Part shown: one piece after another, positions 21,411 through 31,643 of the stretch
How the letters are laid out: each line of letters begins with the position of its first letter
How positions within the stretch are numbered: the stretch's first letter is position 1
Assembly: GCA_012221805.1 (NCBI GenBank)
Contig: CP015195.1
Span: forward strand, 1,907,771 to 1,971,770
Source: Pasteurellaceae bacterium RH1A
Lineage (GTDB): Bacteria > Pseudomonadota > Gammaproteobacteria > Enterobacterales > Pasteurellaceae
Direction: 5' to 3'
DNA: 64,000 bases
Notes under the pieces: model-generated
Database searches by the model: none
The model's input: the letters and a program-made list of their open reading frames with translations, nothing else
Told to the model about the DNA's origin: nothing
Program-made: the position numbers and the translations under genes

Positions 21411-21450
21411 AGCCCCCAATCAGGCAGCAGCGTGATTGGGGGCTGTTTTT
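21411..21450. terminator. Bidirectional terminator between apbC and htpG
   Basis: AGCCCCCAATCA and TGATTGGGGGCT form a 12-base-pair stem around a 10-base loop. A T-run follows on the plus strand and A-rich sequence precedes it, so it can serve both convergent genes. Confidence 0.92.
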
Positions 21451-21456
21451 AGGTGC

Positions 21457-23340
21457 TTAGGCCGAAAGCAACTTATTCATCCGCTTAATAAAGGCGGTTG
21501 GGTTTTCCAAGCTGCCTCGTTCGGCAAGCAGAGCCTGTTCAAACAGGAGTTCAATCCAGTCCTTAAAGGCCTCTTCATCAGCCACATCTGCCACGTTTTT
21601 CACCATTGGGTGATCAGGGTTGAGCTCAAAGGTATATTTGACCTCTGGAGCTGTCTGGCCCATAGCGGCAAAGAGCTTGGCCATTTGAGTGCCCATTTCA
21701 TCGCTGTCGGTGGAAACAATGGCTGGCGTGTCGGTCAAGCGGTGGGTTAGCACGACTTTTTTAACACGATCGCCCAGGTAGTTCTTGGTCCGCTCTAAGA
21801 AAGAACCAAACTCCGCCTCTTGAGCCTTTTGCTCCTCCTCATTTTCCTTGTCAGCCAGGTCGCCCAGGTCGAGATCAGACTTGGTAATGCTTTGTAGCGG
21901 CTTGCCCTCAAAGTCAGTGAGGTAGCTGACCAACCATTCGTCAATGCGGTCAGAAAGCAGGAGCACCTCAATGCCCTTCTTGTTAAAGAGCTCCAAGTGC
22001 GGGCTGTTTTTGGCCGCCTGGTAGCTGTCGGCAGTCAGGAAGTAAATGGCCTTTTGGCCTTCCTGCATTCTTGCAATATAATCGCTCAAACTGACCACTT
22101 GTTCACTGCTGTCGGTATGGGTTGAAGCAAAACGCAGGAGGCCGGCAATTTGAGCCTTATTGGCCACATCTTCTGCCACACCTTCTTTAAGCACCTGGCC
22201 GAACTCCTTCCAGAAGGTTGCATAGTCTTCAGGCTTGTCCTTGGCCAGCTTGTCCAACATTTGCAGGGTACGCTTGGTCAGCGCTGAACGCAGGGCGGCC
22301 GTGGTCTTGTTGTCTTGCAGGATCTCACGGGAAACGTTGAGCGGCAGGTCGTTGGAATCCAAAAGGCCCCGCATAAAACGCAGGTAATTCGGCATAAAGA
22401 CCTCGGCATCGTCCATAATAAAGACCCGCTGCACATAGAGCTTGAGGCCGTGTTTGTGGTCACGGTTAAAGAGATCCCAAGGAGCCTTGCTCGGCACATA
22501 GAGCAGGCTGGTGTATTCCTGCTTGCCCTCCACTCGATTGTGGGCCCAGGTCAGCGGCTGGGCAAAATCGTGGCTGATGTGCTTGTAGAATTCCTGGTAT
22601 TCCTCGTCTGAAATCTCGTTTTTAGCACGAGTCCAAAGGGCCTGGGCCTTGTTGATTTTCTCCCACTTGGTGCCGGTTTCCTTGCCTTCATCATCGTATT
22701 CCTTGGTGAGAATTTCCACCGGCAGGCCGATATGGTCGGAATACTTGCTGATGATTTCCCGCAAACGCCATTCGTTAAGGAACTCTTTTTCTTCCTCACG
22801 CAGGTGGAGGATGACATCCGTACCACGGCTGGCTTTTTCCACGTTTTCAATGGTGTAATCGCCCTCGCCTGCTGACTCCCAGATAACGCCCTCGGAAGCA
22901 GCCAAACCTGCCCCACGGGTTTTGACCGTTACCTTGTCGGCCACGATAAAGGAGGAATAGAAGCCCACCCCAAACTGGCCGATAAGCTGGCTGTCCTTGG
23001 CCTGATCGGTGCCTAGGGCAGATAAGAATTCCTTGGTGCCTGATTTGGCAATGGTGCCTAGGTGATCAATCACCTGCTCACGGCTCATCCCGATCCCGTT
23101 ATCGCTGATGGTAATCGTCCCTAAGGTTTCATCTAGGCTAACACGCACACGCAACTCACCATCGCCTTCATAGAGGCCAGGCTCAGACAGGGCCTTGAAA
23201 CGCAGCTTATCGGCCGCATCGGAGGCGTTAGAAATTAACTCCCGCAGGAAGATTTCCTTGTTGGAGTAGAGGGAGTGGATCATTAATTGTAGGAGTTGTT
23301 TGACTTCCGACTGAAAGCCACGGGTTTCTTTATTAGACAT
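21457..23340 (-). CDS. htpG: Hsp90-family chaperone HtpG
   Basis: The 627-residue product has the GHKL ATPase motifs [20 protein letters not shown] and GQFGVGFYS in the N-domain, then the middle and C-terminal dimerisation domains of HtpG. Length is as expected. It is a cytosolic, homodimeric, ATP-driven chaperone. A near-perfect sigma-32 promoter lies just upstream, so heat induction is expected. Confidence 0.97.
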   Translation of the reverse strand: MSNKETRGFQSEVKQLLQLMIHSLYSNKEIFLRELISNASDAADKLRFKALSEPGLYEGDGELRVRVSLDETLGTITISDNGIGMSREQVIDHLGTIAKSGTKEFLSALGTDQAKDSQLIGQFGVGFYSSFIVADKVTVKTRGAGLAASEGVIWESAGEGDYTIENVEKASRGTDVILHLREEEKEFLNEWRLREIISKYSDHIGLPVEILTKEYDDEGKETGTKWEKINKAQALWTRAKNEISDEEYQEFYKHISHDFAQPLTWAHNRVEGKQEYTSLLYVPSKAPWDLFNRDHKHGLKLYVQRVFIMDDAEVFMPNYLRFMRGLLDSNDLPLNVSREILQDNKTTAALRSALTKRTLQMLDKLAKDKPEDYATFWKEFGQVLKEGVAEDVANKAQIAGLLRFASTHTDSSEQVVSLSDYIARMQEGQKAIYFLTADSYQAAKNSPHLELFNKKGIEVLLLSDRIDEWLVSYLTDFEGKPLQSITKSDLDLGDLADKENEEEQKAQEAEFGSFLERTKNYLGDRVKKVVLTHRLTDTPAIVSTDSDEMGTQMAKLFAAMGQTAPEVKYTFELNPDHPMVKNVADVADEEAFKDWIELLFEQALLAERGSLENPTAFIKRMNKLLSA

Positions 23341-23375
23341 GGATTTCCTCTGTTATTCATGAAAAAACGCAGGAA

Positions 23376-23403
23376 ATATGGGGTGGAATGAAAGGATTTC
23401 AAG
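23376..23403 (-). promoter_or_regulatory. Heat-shock (sigma-32) promoter of htpG
   Basis: On the minus strand CTTGAAA is followed after 13 bases by CCCCATAT. This matches the sigma-32 consensus (CTTGAA, 13-14 bases, CCCCATNT) and lies ~36 bp before the htpG start. Confidence 0.88.
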
Positions 23404-23425
23404 GCAGGCCAAAGGAAAAATTGGC

Positions 23426-23902
23426 CTAGCCTTTTTGATAGGTTTTTAAAGCCTCAAAAACAGGGCCTGGCACAAAACCACTGACATTGCCCCCGTGCTT
23501 AAAGACTTCTCTGACCACGGTGGAAGACAAAAAGCTCCACTGGCTAGAAGGGGGCAGGAAGACGGTTTCCAGATCTGGCCATAAGCGTTGGTTAAGCTGA
23601 GCCAGCTGGATTTCATAGTCAATATCTTCCCCACTTCTAACCCCTCTGATCAGGGCCTGGGCTTGATGGGCTTGGGCGAAATCGGCCAGTAAGCCGCTAA
23701 AGCCCAGCACCTCAACATTGTCCAGGTCCCCACAGCTGGCTTGAACCAGTTTTACCCGTTCTTCTAGGCTAAAAAGAGGCTGCTTGCTGGGGTTTTGAGC
23801 CACGGCCACAATCAAATGCTCAAAAAGTTTGGCGGCCCGCTGTATGATGTCTAAATGGCCGTTGGTGATGGGGTCGAAGGTGCCGACATAAATAACGTTC
23901 AT
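23426..23902 (-). CDS. coaD: Phosphopantetheine adenylyltransferase
   Basis: The 158-residue product opens [19 protein letters not shown], the nucleotidyltransferase motif TxGH variant of CoaD, and carries [14 protein letters not shown] and the ISSTxVRE-like segment [10 protein letters not shown]. It adenylates 4'-phosphopantetheine to dephospho-CoA, the penultimate step of CoA synthesis. It overlaps waaA by four bases, the waaA-coaD order known in many Gammaproteobacteria. Confidence 0.97.
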   Translation of the reverse strand: MNVIYVGTFDPITNGHLDIIQRAAKLFEHLIVAVAQNPSKQPLFSLEERVKLVQASCGDLDNVEVLGFSGLLADFAQAHQAQALIRGVRSGEDIDYEIQLAQLNQRLWPDLETVFLPPSSQWSFLSSTVVREVFKHGGNVSGFVPGPVFEALKTYQKG

Positions 23903-25197
23903 GATTTATTCTCAAGATAAGGAGTGAGGAGCTGCAAGTGGCGCTCAAGCGCCCCTTGGTTTTCTTTTAGGACTTCAAAACCAGCCTGGGCAACCTTTTC
24001 GGCCTGATTTGGGGATTTTAAGAGAAAATCAACCGCTTGCACCAGGGCCTGAGCCTGACTCTCAATCTCGATAACCCCGTTTACCTCCCGTAATTTGACA
24101 AAGATTTCTGGGAAGTTATAGGTGTGAATGCCCGAAATCACGGGGATTTCAAAGGCAATCGGCTCTAGGGGATTATGGCCACCATGCTTGACCAGGCTGC
24201 CGCCCACAAAGGCCATTTGGGACAGGCCATAAAGCAGCATCATTTCCCCCATGGTATCGCCCAATAAGACCTGATGGCTTGAGGCAAGTGCCTGGCCCGA
24301 AGAGCGGCGGACAAAGGTAAGCGGGGATTTCTCAATCAGTTCTGCCACCGCCTCAAAACGTTCAGGATGGCGGGGGACTAAGATTAAGACTAAGTCGGGA
24401 TAGGTTTTTAACAGTGCTTGATGAGCATCTAAAATCAGCTTTTCTTCCCCCTCATGGGTGCTGCCCGCAATCCAAACCAAGCGATGGGCCAGCTGTAATT
24501 GCTCACGGGTGGCAATAATGCCCTGCCTGTGTTCTGGGCTAACCTTGAGGTCAAACTTCAAATTGCCGGTATTCACCAAATGTGCTGGATTAAAACCGAG
24601 CTGGAGATAACGATCGGCACTGACCTTGTCTTGGGCCATAATCAGCTCAATGCTACTGAACATTTTTTTCAGGGCAGGCTTGATCCAACCATAACGCTGG
24701 GCGGAACGGGGGGACAAGCGGGCATTGGCAATAATAAAGGGAATGCCCCGCTTATGGGTTGCCTGAATTAGATTGGGCCAAAGTTCGGTTTCCACCACAA
24801 TAAAGGCCTTGGGCTGAACAAAATTCAGGAAACGGCCGATGGCATCAGGCAGGTCGTAGGGCAAGTAAAAGTGAGATACGCTGGTGCCAAAAGCCGCCTT
24901 AACCCGCTCTGAACCCGTCGGGGTGATGGTGGTAAAAGTAATGGGCAAGCCAGGGTATTGCTGTTGCATGGCCTTAACCAGAGGAGTAATAGCGATGACT
25001 TCTCCAACTGAAGCGGCATGAATAACAATCCCATGAGGCTGGGGTTGAGGGCTTTGGCCATAACAAGCATAACGTTCACTCAAGCGTTTTTTATAGGCAG
25101 GTTGTTTTAGACTACGCTTGACCATAAGCAGCAAAATAAAGGGCTGCAAGAAATAGCTTAAAAGCGTATAGCAAAAACGAAGCATATTAGTCCTCAA
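23899..25197 (-). CDS. waaA: 3-deoxy-D-manno-octulosonic acid (Kdo) transferase
   Basis: The 432-residue product has an N-terminal membrane anchor, the glycosyltransferase N-domain ([26 protein letters not shown]) and a C-terminal domain with [15 protein letters not shown]. It transfers Kdo from CMP-Kdo to lipid IVA at the cytoplasmic face of the inner membrane. Pasteurellaceae enzymes often add a single Kdo, but that cannot be read from the sequence. It overlaps the ligase-like gene by 11 bases and coaD by four. Confidence 0.96.
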   Translation of the reverse strand: MRTNMLRFCYTLLSYFLQPFILLLMVKRSLKQPAYKKRLSERYACYGQSPQPQPHGIVIHAASVGEVIAITPLVKAMQQQYPGLPITFTTITPTGSERVKAAFGTSVSHFYLPYDLPDAIGRFLNFVQPKAFIVVETELWPNLIQATHKRGIPFIIANARLSPRSAQRYGWIKPALKKMFSSIELIMAQDKVSADRYLQLGFNPAHLVNTGNLKFDLKVSPEHRQGIIATREQLQLAHRLVWIAGSTHEGEEKLILDAHQALLKTYPDLVLILVPRHPERFEAVAELIEKSPLTFVRRSSGQALASSHQVLLGDTMGEMMLLYGLSQMAFVGGSLVKHGGHNPLEPIAFEIPVISGIHTYNFPEIFVKLREVNGVIEIESQAQALVQAVDFLLKSPNQAEKVAQAGFEVLKENQGALERHLQLLTPYLENKS

Positions 25198-26422
25198 GCG
25201 GTTGGTTTTGCGTGATTTTTTGCAAGGCGTAAAAAACTATAACCGCAAAGAAATAGAAAATAGAGCCTGAGTTATGGGATAAAAAGGCTTGTGATAAAGA
25301 ATAACCCATAACAGCCAATATATGGGTAATCCCCAATAGACCAAATACGCGACTGGCACTGCCCATGGGAGCCTGCTTCAAATTACGTGCAAAACAGACT
25401 AGTGGTACAAGAAAAATACTTAACAGACTGGCCAAGCCCAGCAAACCACGAGCAGATCCATCATGTAAATACTGGTTGTGAGCATGGCCAAAAGAGCTAA
25501 CAATAGGATCAACCAAGCCTTGTTCAACATGTTTTTGGCGCATTTCTCGCACTCCCTGTAAGCCCCAGCCAAAGACAGGTTTTTCCTGTATGCCTAGCAA
25601 GGCACTTTCCCACATATCAAAGCGAGCGCCCAAGGAGGTCTGGCCATTATTATTTTCAATATAAAGTTTAATATCTTGCTGAGCTGCACTTATGCGCTTT
25701 TCCAAAACCTGATAATTAGCAGCCAACCCAACACTACATAATACAAGGATAAGAGCGATCAATTTTTTGCTTAACACATTGCGATTAAACCATAAAATGA
25801 GTACGAGCATGACGGGCAAGACCACCCAAGCCCCACGAGCAGTGGTTAAGACGCTAGCCACTAGACTCGAGCCAAAGCCTGTTAAGGCTAAAATACTACC
25901 TAAACGTTGCTTGTTTTGTACAAAATAGAAAAATAGGCAAAGGGAAAAAAGCGCCAAAGACATGGCAATGCCGCCTGCTTGGATCTGCATATGGCTTGGA
26001 AAAGGTCTAATATCTAAGAAGGATTGGGCAGCTGCCACAAGACCGGCAAGATTGGCAGCAATAACCAAGCTCATCATTACCCAGCTCACTTTGAGCTGAA
26101 TACGAAAGAGCAAGAGCAAAATAGGAAGAACAAGCAAGGCACGGCTGGGTAAATCTAGCTCTCTCCCCCTTCCTCCATGAACAAAGAGCGAGGCCACAAA
26201 GAGCAAGAAATAAATCACAAAAGCCCCAACCAGCCATCTTGCTTCACTTGATAAGCGAAGTTCTCTGGCTTTAATTGCCTGATAAACAAAGTAAAACCCA
26301 GCCAAGGCAAGCAAAATAGGAATTAGGCTATAACTTATCTTAAAATGCAAAATACAGATAAAAAAAAGACCCACAAGTCCTGAATAAACTGCGCCATTAT
26401 ATTGCTTGAGATAGGTAAGCAT
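25187..26422 (-). CDS. O-antigen ligase-family membrane protein
   Basis: The 411-residue protein has about 10-12 hydrophobic helices and the Wzy_C/WaaL periplasmic loop between residues ~235 and 315, including FGWGLQGVREMRQK and a histidine in SFGHAHNQYLHDG, the conserved catalytic region of ligases. It most likely joins O-antigen or terminal sugars to lipid A-core; a polymerase role is possible. It is upstream of and overlaps waaA, which supports an LPS role. Confidence 0.85.
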   Translation of the reverse strand: MLTYLKQYNGAVYSGLVGLFFICILHFKISYSLIPILLALAGFYFVYQAIKARELRLSSEARWLVGAFVIYFLLFVASLFVHGGRGRELDLPSRALLVLPILLLLFRIQLKVSWVMMSLVIAANLAGLVAAAQSFLDIRPFPSHMQIQAGGIAMSLALFSLCLFFYFVQNKQRLGSILALTGFGSSLVASVLTTARGAWVVLPVMLVLILWFNRNVLSKKLIALILVLCSVGLAANYQVLEKRISAAQQDIKLYIENNNGQTSLGARFDMWESALLGIQEKPVFGWGLQGVREMRQKHVEQGLVDPIVSSFGHAHNQYLHDGSARGLLGLASLLSIFLVPLVCFARNLKQAPMGSASRVFGLLGITHILAVMGYSLSQAFLSHNSGSIFYFFAVIVFYALQKITQNQPLED

Positions 26423-26447
26423 AATTCCTCCAAGGATTTTTGCCTAA

Positions 26448-27797
26448 TTATAATGAATTATAGAAAATCACCAAAATAATTACAGGGATCACAAAACGTA
26501 CATAGTTAAACCAGAGTGTGGTAAAGGTTTTGCCAGCACCTAGTTCTTGTTTGGCTTCATCTTTGAGGACGAAACCCACGAAAATAGCACTGCCTAAGGC
26601 TGTTAAAATAAAGAGAATATTGCCGCTGATATAGTCAAATGCATCAAAAATGCTCTTGCCCATAATCCGCACGCTGCTCCATTCGTTATCACCTAAAACA
26701 GATGGAATATTGCCCAGCACAAAAATGGTGGTAAGGGTCACCACAATGGCAGTAGCGCGGCTCATTTTGGTTTTTTCTTGTAGGGCAGTGATAAGCACTT
26801 CAAAAATGGTGAGTGAAGTGGTAAGTGCTGCAACCACTAATAAACTAAAGAAAATAATGGCAAAAATGGTGCCAAATGGCATATTGGAAAAAACAATCGG
26901 CAGGCTTTGGAAAACCAGGGTCGGGCCTGAATTTGGGGCCACGCCAAAGCTAAAGAGCGATGGGAAGATCATAAAGCCTGCCAGTAGAGCGATGGCCGTA
27001 TTGAGTACGCCGGTGATGGTGGCCGTTTTGACTAAGTTCTCTCCCTTGTCTAGGTAGCTAGAAAGGGTAATCAGCACACCGAAACCGAGACTTAAGGCAA
27101 AGAAAACCTGGCCTAAGACAAAGATAAAGAGTTCCTTGGTAATTTTGGAGAAATCGGGCATGAGGTAGAACTTAATCCCCTCAGCTGCTCCGTCTAGGGT
27201 CACGTTGCGGATGACCATAACGATAAGGAAAATAAACAAAATCGGCATCAGATATTTAACCGAACGCTCAATCCCGTCCACAATGCCCTTGAGTAAGATA
27301 AAGAGGTTTGCCAGCACGAAAAGGCCAGTGTAACCAATAATGGCCCAGGGGCTGTTTTGGATACTTTCCTTATAGTAAGTGGCCGTCAGTTCCGCAGTAA
27401 CAGGGCGAGAAAGATCAAGGGTACCCGAAACCAGGCTGCCGATATAATTGAGCACCCAGCCACCCAAGACCATATAGTAGGCCAGAATGCCGAAAGAGCC
27501 CAGTAGGCCCATATAGCCCAAGATCTTCCAGGCGGGATTGATCTGCTTGCCATTGGCACTGCCACCAAAGGCATCAATGGAGTTGACCTGCATACGGCGG
27601 CCAATCACGTTTTCAACCAAGATCATAGGGATACCGATCACGATCATGGCCAAGCAGAACAAGGCAACATAGGCACCACCGCCGTTTTCGCCAACTAAAT
27701 AGGGGAAGCGCCAGGTGGCGCCAAAGCCGACGGTTGCACCAGCTACAGTGAGAACATAAGTTAATCGGCTGGACCAGGATTGTCTTTCTTCTTTCAT
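26448..27797 (-). CDS. Sodium-dependent transporter, NSS (SNF) family
   Basis: The 449-residue product has about 11 membrane helices and the helix 1 signature VGFGATWRFPYLVGENGGGAY, which in this family binds sodium and substrate (LeuT fold). These transporters move amino acids or related amines with sodium. The specific substrate cannot be assigned. The gene stands alone, 25 bases before the ligase-like gene on the same strand. Confidence 0.92.
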   Translation of the reverse strand: MKEERQSWSSRLTYVLTVAGATVGFGATWRFPYLVGENGGGAYVALFCLAMIVIGIPMILVENVIGRRMQVNSIDAFGGSANGKQINPAWKILGYMGLLGSFGILAYYMVLGGWVLNYIGSLVSGTLDLSRPVTAELTATYYKESIQNSPWAIIGYTGLFVLANLFILLKGIVDGIERSVKYLMPILFIFLIVMVIRNVTLDGAAEGIKFYLMPDFSKITKELFIFVLGQVFFALSLGFGVLITLSSYLDKGENLVKTATITGVLNTAIALLAGFMIFPSLFSFGVAPNSGPTLVFQSLPIVFSNMPFGTIFAIIFFSLLVVAALTTSLTIFEVLITALQEKTKMSRATAIVVTLTTIFVLGNIPSVLGDNEWSSVRIMGKSIFDAFDYISGNILFILTALGSAIFVGFVLKDEAKQELGAGKTFTTLWFNYVRFVIPVIILVIFYNSL

Positions 27798-27850
27798 TTT
27801 TTCCTCTTGTTTTTATTTTTGTAAAATGTTGCGGTTTTTTACTCGCTTGT

Positions 27851-28666
27851 TTAAAACACCGCCACCAACTCCATCACCTTGACCCTCGAACTAGGCTTCT
27901 GCCCAATAAAACGTTGCACAGGCAGGCTGTGGATTTGGGCCCCTTGGTAGATCTCTCGGGTAAAAGCCGTATCGTGGTTGGAAATGACCACAGGGATATT
28001 TTCCGCCTGAAGCCGCCTGGCCTGTTCTGCCAGGGTTTGCTGCTGCAATAGGCCAAAGTGGTGGCTGGCATATTGGGTAAAATTACTGGCCTGATCCAGC
28101 GGGGCATAGGGCGGATCGCAATAGACCACATAGTCGTCTAAATTGTCTACCAACCAATCAAAGAGGGCAACAAAGTCCATACAGACAAAGGTCGCCCGCT
28201 CTGCTTTCTGGGCAAAAAAACGGATTTCTGCCTCAGGGAAATAGGGCTTCTTATAGCGGCCAAAGGGCACGTTAAACTGGTGTTTTTGATTATAGCGACA
28301 AAGCCCGTTAAAGCCAAAACGGTTGAGGTAGAGAAAGAGCACTGAACGGCGGAAAATGTCACTTTCAGCGTTAAATTCAGCCCTTGTAACATAGTAAAAA
28401 TCTGCCGTATTGGCCTGGGGATGGTGAAAAATTTCACGGCTGGCAAATAAAAAAGGCTCTAATTGCGTTTTAACCGTGTTGAACAGGTTGATTAAATCAG
28501 GGTTGATGTCGGCCAGGAGATAACGTTCAAAATTGGTATTAAGGAAAACCGAACCCGCCCCCACAAAGGGTTCGACCAGGCAGGCCCCTTGTGGCAGGTG
28601 TTTATTGATTTCAGGGGCCAGGCGATATTTCCCGCCAGCCCACTTCAAGAAGGCTCGGTTTTTCAC
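27851..28666 (-). CDS. dam: DNA adenine methylase Dam
   Basis: The 271-residue product has FLKWAGGKYRL (AdoMet-binding motif region) near the N-terminus, PFVGAGSVFLN and the catalytic DPPYAPL near residue 178. It methylates adenine in GATC for mismatch repair strand choice and gene regulation. It lies three bases after aroB; aroK-aroB-dam is the same order as in H. influenzae and E. coli. Confidence 0.96.
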   Translation of the reverse strand: MKNRAFLKWAGGKYRLAPEINKHLPQGACLVEPFVGAGSVFLNTNFERYLLADINPDLINLFNTVKTQLEPFLFASREIFHHPQANTADFYYVTRAEFNAESDIFRRSVLFLYLNRFGFNGLCRYNQKHQFNVPFGRYKKPYFPEAEIRFFAQKAERATFVCMDFVALFDWLVDNLDDYVVYCDPPYAPLDQASNFTQYASHHFGLLQQQTLAEQARRLQAENIPVVISNHDTAFTREIYQGAQIHSLPVQRFIGQKPSSRVKVMELVAVF

Positions 28667-28669
28667 AGT

Positions 28670-29755
28670 TTAGTCCTGGGTGCAGGTTCGGATGGCTTCT
28701 AGCACTTGCTCTTCGCTTGCCTGTGAAGTGACATAGGCCTGGCCTAGTGCCTTCAACAAGATCAAGCGAAGTTTACCTGCCAGCACCTTTTTGTCCCGCC
28801 ACATATAAGGCAGGTAGTCAGCAGGCTGCATGCCATCTGGAGAAACGGTTGGTAGATTGGCTCGGGCCAGTAATTTTTCAAGGCGGGCCACAGCAAGCGG
28901 GTCTAAATCGCCCAAAATTTGCGAAAGCACCGCGGCTTCCAACATGCCCACAGCAACCGCCTCGCCGTGCAGCCATCTGCCGTAGCCCATATAGGCTTCA
29001 ATGGCATGGCCGAAAGTGTGACCTAGGTTTAGCAAGGCACGATCGCCCTTCTCTTTCTCATCACGGGCAACAACGTCAGCCTTGAGCTGGCAACAGCGTT
29101 GAATACAGTACTCAAGGGCTTCTTGTTTAAGGCCAACCAGATCACCAATATGAGCTTCCAGCCATTCAAAAAACGGTAAATCAAAAATCGCCCCGTATTT
29201 GATGACCTCTGCCAAGCCAGCACTGACCTGACGATGCTCCAGCGTTTTCAGGGTATCGGTGTCGATAATCACGGCCTGTGGCTGGTAAAAGGCCCCGATC
29301 ATATTCTTGCCTAAAGCGTGGTTTACGCCTGTTTTGCCGCCCACAGACGAATCCACTTGGGCTAAAAGCGTGGTTGGGATCTGAATAAAACGAATACCAC
29401 GTTGATAACTAGCAGCCGCAAAGCCGGCCACATCACCAATCACGCCACCGCCTAGGGCAATCAAAATCGAATCCCGATTGTGATTTTTCTCCAATAGGGC
29501 AGTAAAGATCAGGTTAAGCGAATCTAAGGTTTTGTGGGCTTCGCCGTCTGGAATTAAGACACTATCGACCGTGCAACCCGCCGCGGTCAAGGTTTGTTCC
29601 ACCTGGGCCAGGTAGTGAGGGGCAATGGCGGGGTTGGACACAATCATCACTTTATCGCCTGCTTTTACAGGGTAGCAAGAGGCGTCCTTAAGTAACCCCT
29701 GCCCAATGCGGATAGGATAACTCTGAACCCCTAATTCAACCTTGACCTGCAACAT
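28670..29755 (-). CDS. aroB: 3-dehydroquinate synthase
   Basis: It makes 3-dehydroquinate from DAHP in the shikimate pathway. The 361-residue product has the NAD-binding segment PDGEAHKTL and [19 protein letters not shown], and the zinc-binding residues lie in [12 protein letters not shown] and HGEAVAVGM. Length is as expected. It is 15 bases downstream of aroK in one operon. Confidence 0.97.
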   Translation of the reverse strand: MLQVKVELGVQSYPIRIGQGLLKDASCYPVKAGDKVMIVSNPAIAPHYLAQVEQTLTAAGCTVDSVLIPDGEAHKTLDSLNLIFTALLEKNHNRDSILIALGGGVIGDVAGFAAASYQRGIRFIQIPTTLLAQVDSSVGGKTGVNHALGKNMIGAFYQPQAVIIDTDTLKTLEHRQVSAGLAEVIKYGAIFDLPFFEWLEAHIGDLVGLKQEALEYCIQRCCQLKADVVARDEKEKGDRALLNLGHTFGHAIEAYMGYGRWLHGEAVAVGMLEAAVLSQILGDLDPLAVARLEKLLARANLPTVSPDGMQPADYLPYMWRDKKVLAGKLRLILLKALGQAYVTSQASEEQVLEAIRTCTQD

Positions 29756-29770
29756 ACCTGCCCCCTTGTT

Positions 29771-30292
29771 TTATTGTAAATTGTCAATCATATCAATGAT
29801 TTGGGTTGCAACCACCTTGGCACTTTGGTCATCGGTTTGCAACACAATATCCGCCACTTCTTCATAGAGCGGATTGCGGATCTTGGCCAGCTCTTCTAGT
29901 GTCTTGCGTGGATCTTCGGTTTGCAAGAGTGGGCGTTTTTTATCCCGCTGGGTACGCTCAAACTGCTTATCGACCGTGGTTTCCAAATAGATCACAATTC
30001 CACGGGCAGACAGCACATTGCGGTTGTCCTTAGAAAGTACCGAACCGCCACCTGTGGAGAGCACAATGCCCTGGCCCTGGGTCAGCTCATTGATGATCCG
30101 CTCTTCACGCTTACGGAAGCCGGCTTCGCCTTCCACATCAAAAATCCAGTCAATATCTGCCCCAGCACGGCTTTCGATTTCGCTGTCGGTATCAATAAAG
30201 TCCATACCCAACATTTGTGCCAACTGGCGACCAATGGTGCTTTTGCCCGCACCCATAGGGCCTACTAAGAAAATATTACGTTTTTCTGCCAT
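29771..30292 (-). CDS. aroK: Shikimate kinase I
   Basis: The 173-residue product has a P-loop GPMGAGKST at residues ~11-19, DTDSEIE (shikimate binding) near 35, and GGGSVLS near 80. It phosphorylates shikimate at the 3 position. It begins the aroK-aroB-dam operon. Confidence 0.97.
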   Translation of the reverse strand: MAEKRNIFLVGPMGAGKSTIGRQLAQMLGMDFIDTDSEIESRAGADIDWIFDVEGEAGFRKREERIINELTQGQGIVLSTGGGSVLSKDNRNVLSARGIVIYLETTVDKQFERTQRDKKRPLLQTEDPRKTLEELAKIRNPLYEEVADIVLQTDDQSAKVVATQIIDMIDNLQ

Positions 30293-30360
30293 TTTCTAAT
30301 CTTAAAAATGAATGAACACCTCGACTTGTAAAAAGGTTTGCAAAAAATCACGAAAAAACA

Positions 30361-30382
30361 ACCGCTTGCAGGAGCAAGCGGT
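30361..30382. terminator. Inverted USS pair upstream of aroK
   Basis: ACCGCTTGC-AGGA-GCAAGCGGT is a nine-base-pair stem made of two opposed uptake-sequence cores. On the plus strand it is followed by a moderately T-rich stretch. It lies between divergent aroK and djlA. Confidence 0.55.
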
Positions 30383-30540
30383 CTGATTTTCAGGATTTTT
30401 TACAAATAAGGGTGGTTTTTAGTTTAAAATATAAGCAAATCACCCTACAAATCGCCCAAATAAAGATGGGCGTGATTATCGCAATAAATGGGGTAGGTTT
30501 TCAACCTAAACCGTATTTAATTTAGCCAGGTAGTATTTTA

Positions 30541-30693
30541 AATCCAACCCCGTCGAATTCGACGGGGTTGGATTAAGCTTAAGATAAAGAGTGCCTTTTG
30601 GGATCACCCTTCAGGACAAAATTTTTCTTTGCTCGCATAAGGTTCCCCAAAGGGGAACATTTATATCTAACCGTGGGTAAGCATTACCCACGG
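30541..30693. repeat. Cluster of three strong palindromes in the aroK-djlA intergenic region
   Basis: 30541-30574 is a perfect 34 bp palindrome (arm AATCCAACCCCGTCGAA). 30642-30658 holds GTTCCCC-AAA-GGGGAAC. 30671-30693 holds CCGTGGGTAA-GCA-TTACCCACGG. Between the first two, on the minus strand, a 19-codon frame starts MRAKKNFVLKGDPKRHSLS (30638 to 30579). The whole could be a remnant of an IS200/IS605-type element or another mobile hairpin unit; I could not identify it. The rest of 30293-30788 shows only A/T-rich sequence and promoter-like DNA before djlA. Confidence 0.75.
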
Positions 30694-30788
30694 CTTGAAG
30701 AAGAAAAAGGCGTTTAGAAAATCCATAAAATTTTGCCCCGCTTGTGTTAGAATAGGCCAATTTTTTGACGGTAAACAGAGGATAGGGA

Positions 30789-31643
30789 ATGCAATTTATC
30801 GGTAAAATTTTAGGTTTTTTTATTGGCTATAAGCTAACGGGCAGCCTCTTTGGTGGGCTTTTGGGTTTGATTTTGGGCCATTTGGCTGATAAGAAGCTCT
30901 ATGAATTAGGTTCGGTGTCGTCTAGCTTTTTTGGCAAGGGGCTGACCCGTCAGTCGCTTTTCACCCAAACCACCTTTGCGGTGCTGGGCCATTTGGCCAA
31001 GTCCAAGGGGCGGGTGACCGAAGATGATATCCAGCTAGCCAGCCAGCTGATGAACCAGCTCAAGCTGGATGAAGCTGGGCGGAAACAGGCCCAACAGGCC
31101 TTTAACTTGGGCAAGGATGCAGATTTCCCCCTGCGTAAGGTAATCGGCGAGTTTCGGGAGGCCTGTGGCCAGCGCCGTGACCTGCTTAATTTCTTTGTCC
31201 AGGTGCAAATGCAGGCCGCCCTCCACGATGGCGTGCTTGACCCGAATGAGCAGCAGGTGCTTTATACCATGGCCGAAGCCATGGGCATGAACCGTATTCA
31301 GTTTGAACAAATGTTGGCCATGACCTTAGCCGCCCAACGCTTCCGTTCAGGCTATTATCAGCAGCAATCGCAAGGTTCTTATCAACAGCAAGGCAGCTAT
31401 GGTGGCGGCTACAGCCAGCCTGGGCGTCCGAGTGTGGACGATGCCTATAAGGTCTTGGGCGTGTCGGCTCAAGATGAGCAAAATACAGTTAAGCGGGCCT
31501 ATCGCAAGCTCATGAGCGAGAACCACCCAGACAAGCTGGCCTCCAAGGGCCTGCCGCCTGAAATGATGGAAATGGCCAAGGAAAAGGCCCAGCAAATACA
31601 GGCTGCCTACGATTTAATTTGTAAAACCAAGGGGTGGAAATAA
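30789..31643 (+). CDS. djlA: Co-chaperone DjlA
   Basis: The 284-residue product has one N-terminal membrane helix with glycines (FFIGYKLTGSLFGGLLG), a TerB-like helical domain (~55-185), a Gln/Gly/Tyr-rich linker (~190-215), and a C-terminal J-domain with HPD in SENHPDKLA. It is an inner-membrane type III DnaJ that stimulates DnaK from the cytosolic side. ATG follows AGAGGATAGGGA. Confidence 0.95.
   Translation: MQFIGKILGFFIGYKLTGSLFGGLLGLILGHLADKKLYELGSVSSSFFGKGLTRQSLFTQTTFAVLGHLAKSKGRVTEDDIQLASQLMNQLKLDEAGRKQAQQAFNLGKDADFPLRKVIGEFREACGQRRDLLNFFVQVQMQAALHDGVLDPNEQQVLYTMAEAMGMNRIQFEQMLAMTLAAQRFRSGYYQQQSQGSYQQQGSYGGGYSQPGRPSVDDAYKVLGVSAQDEQNTVKRAYRKLMSENHPDKLASKGLPPEMMEMAKEKAQQIQAAYDLICKTKGWK

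Noticed and set aside
30579-30638. 19-codon frame as a confirmed gene
   Set aside because: Too short without conservation data, and inside a palindrome cluster; mentioned only as an observation.
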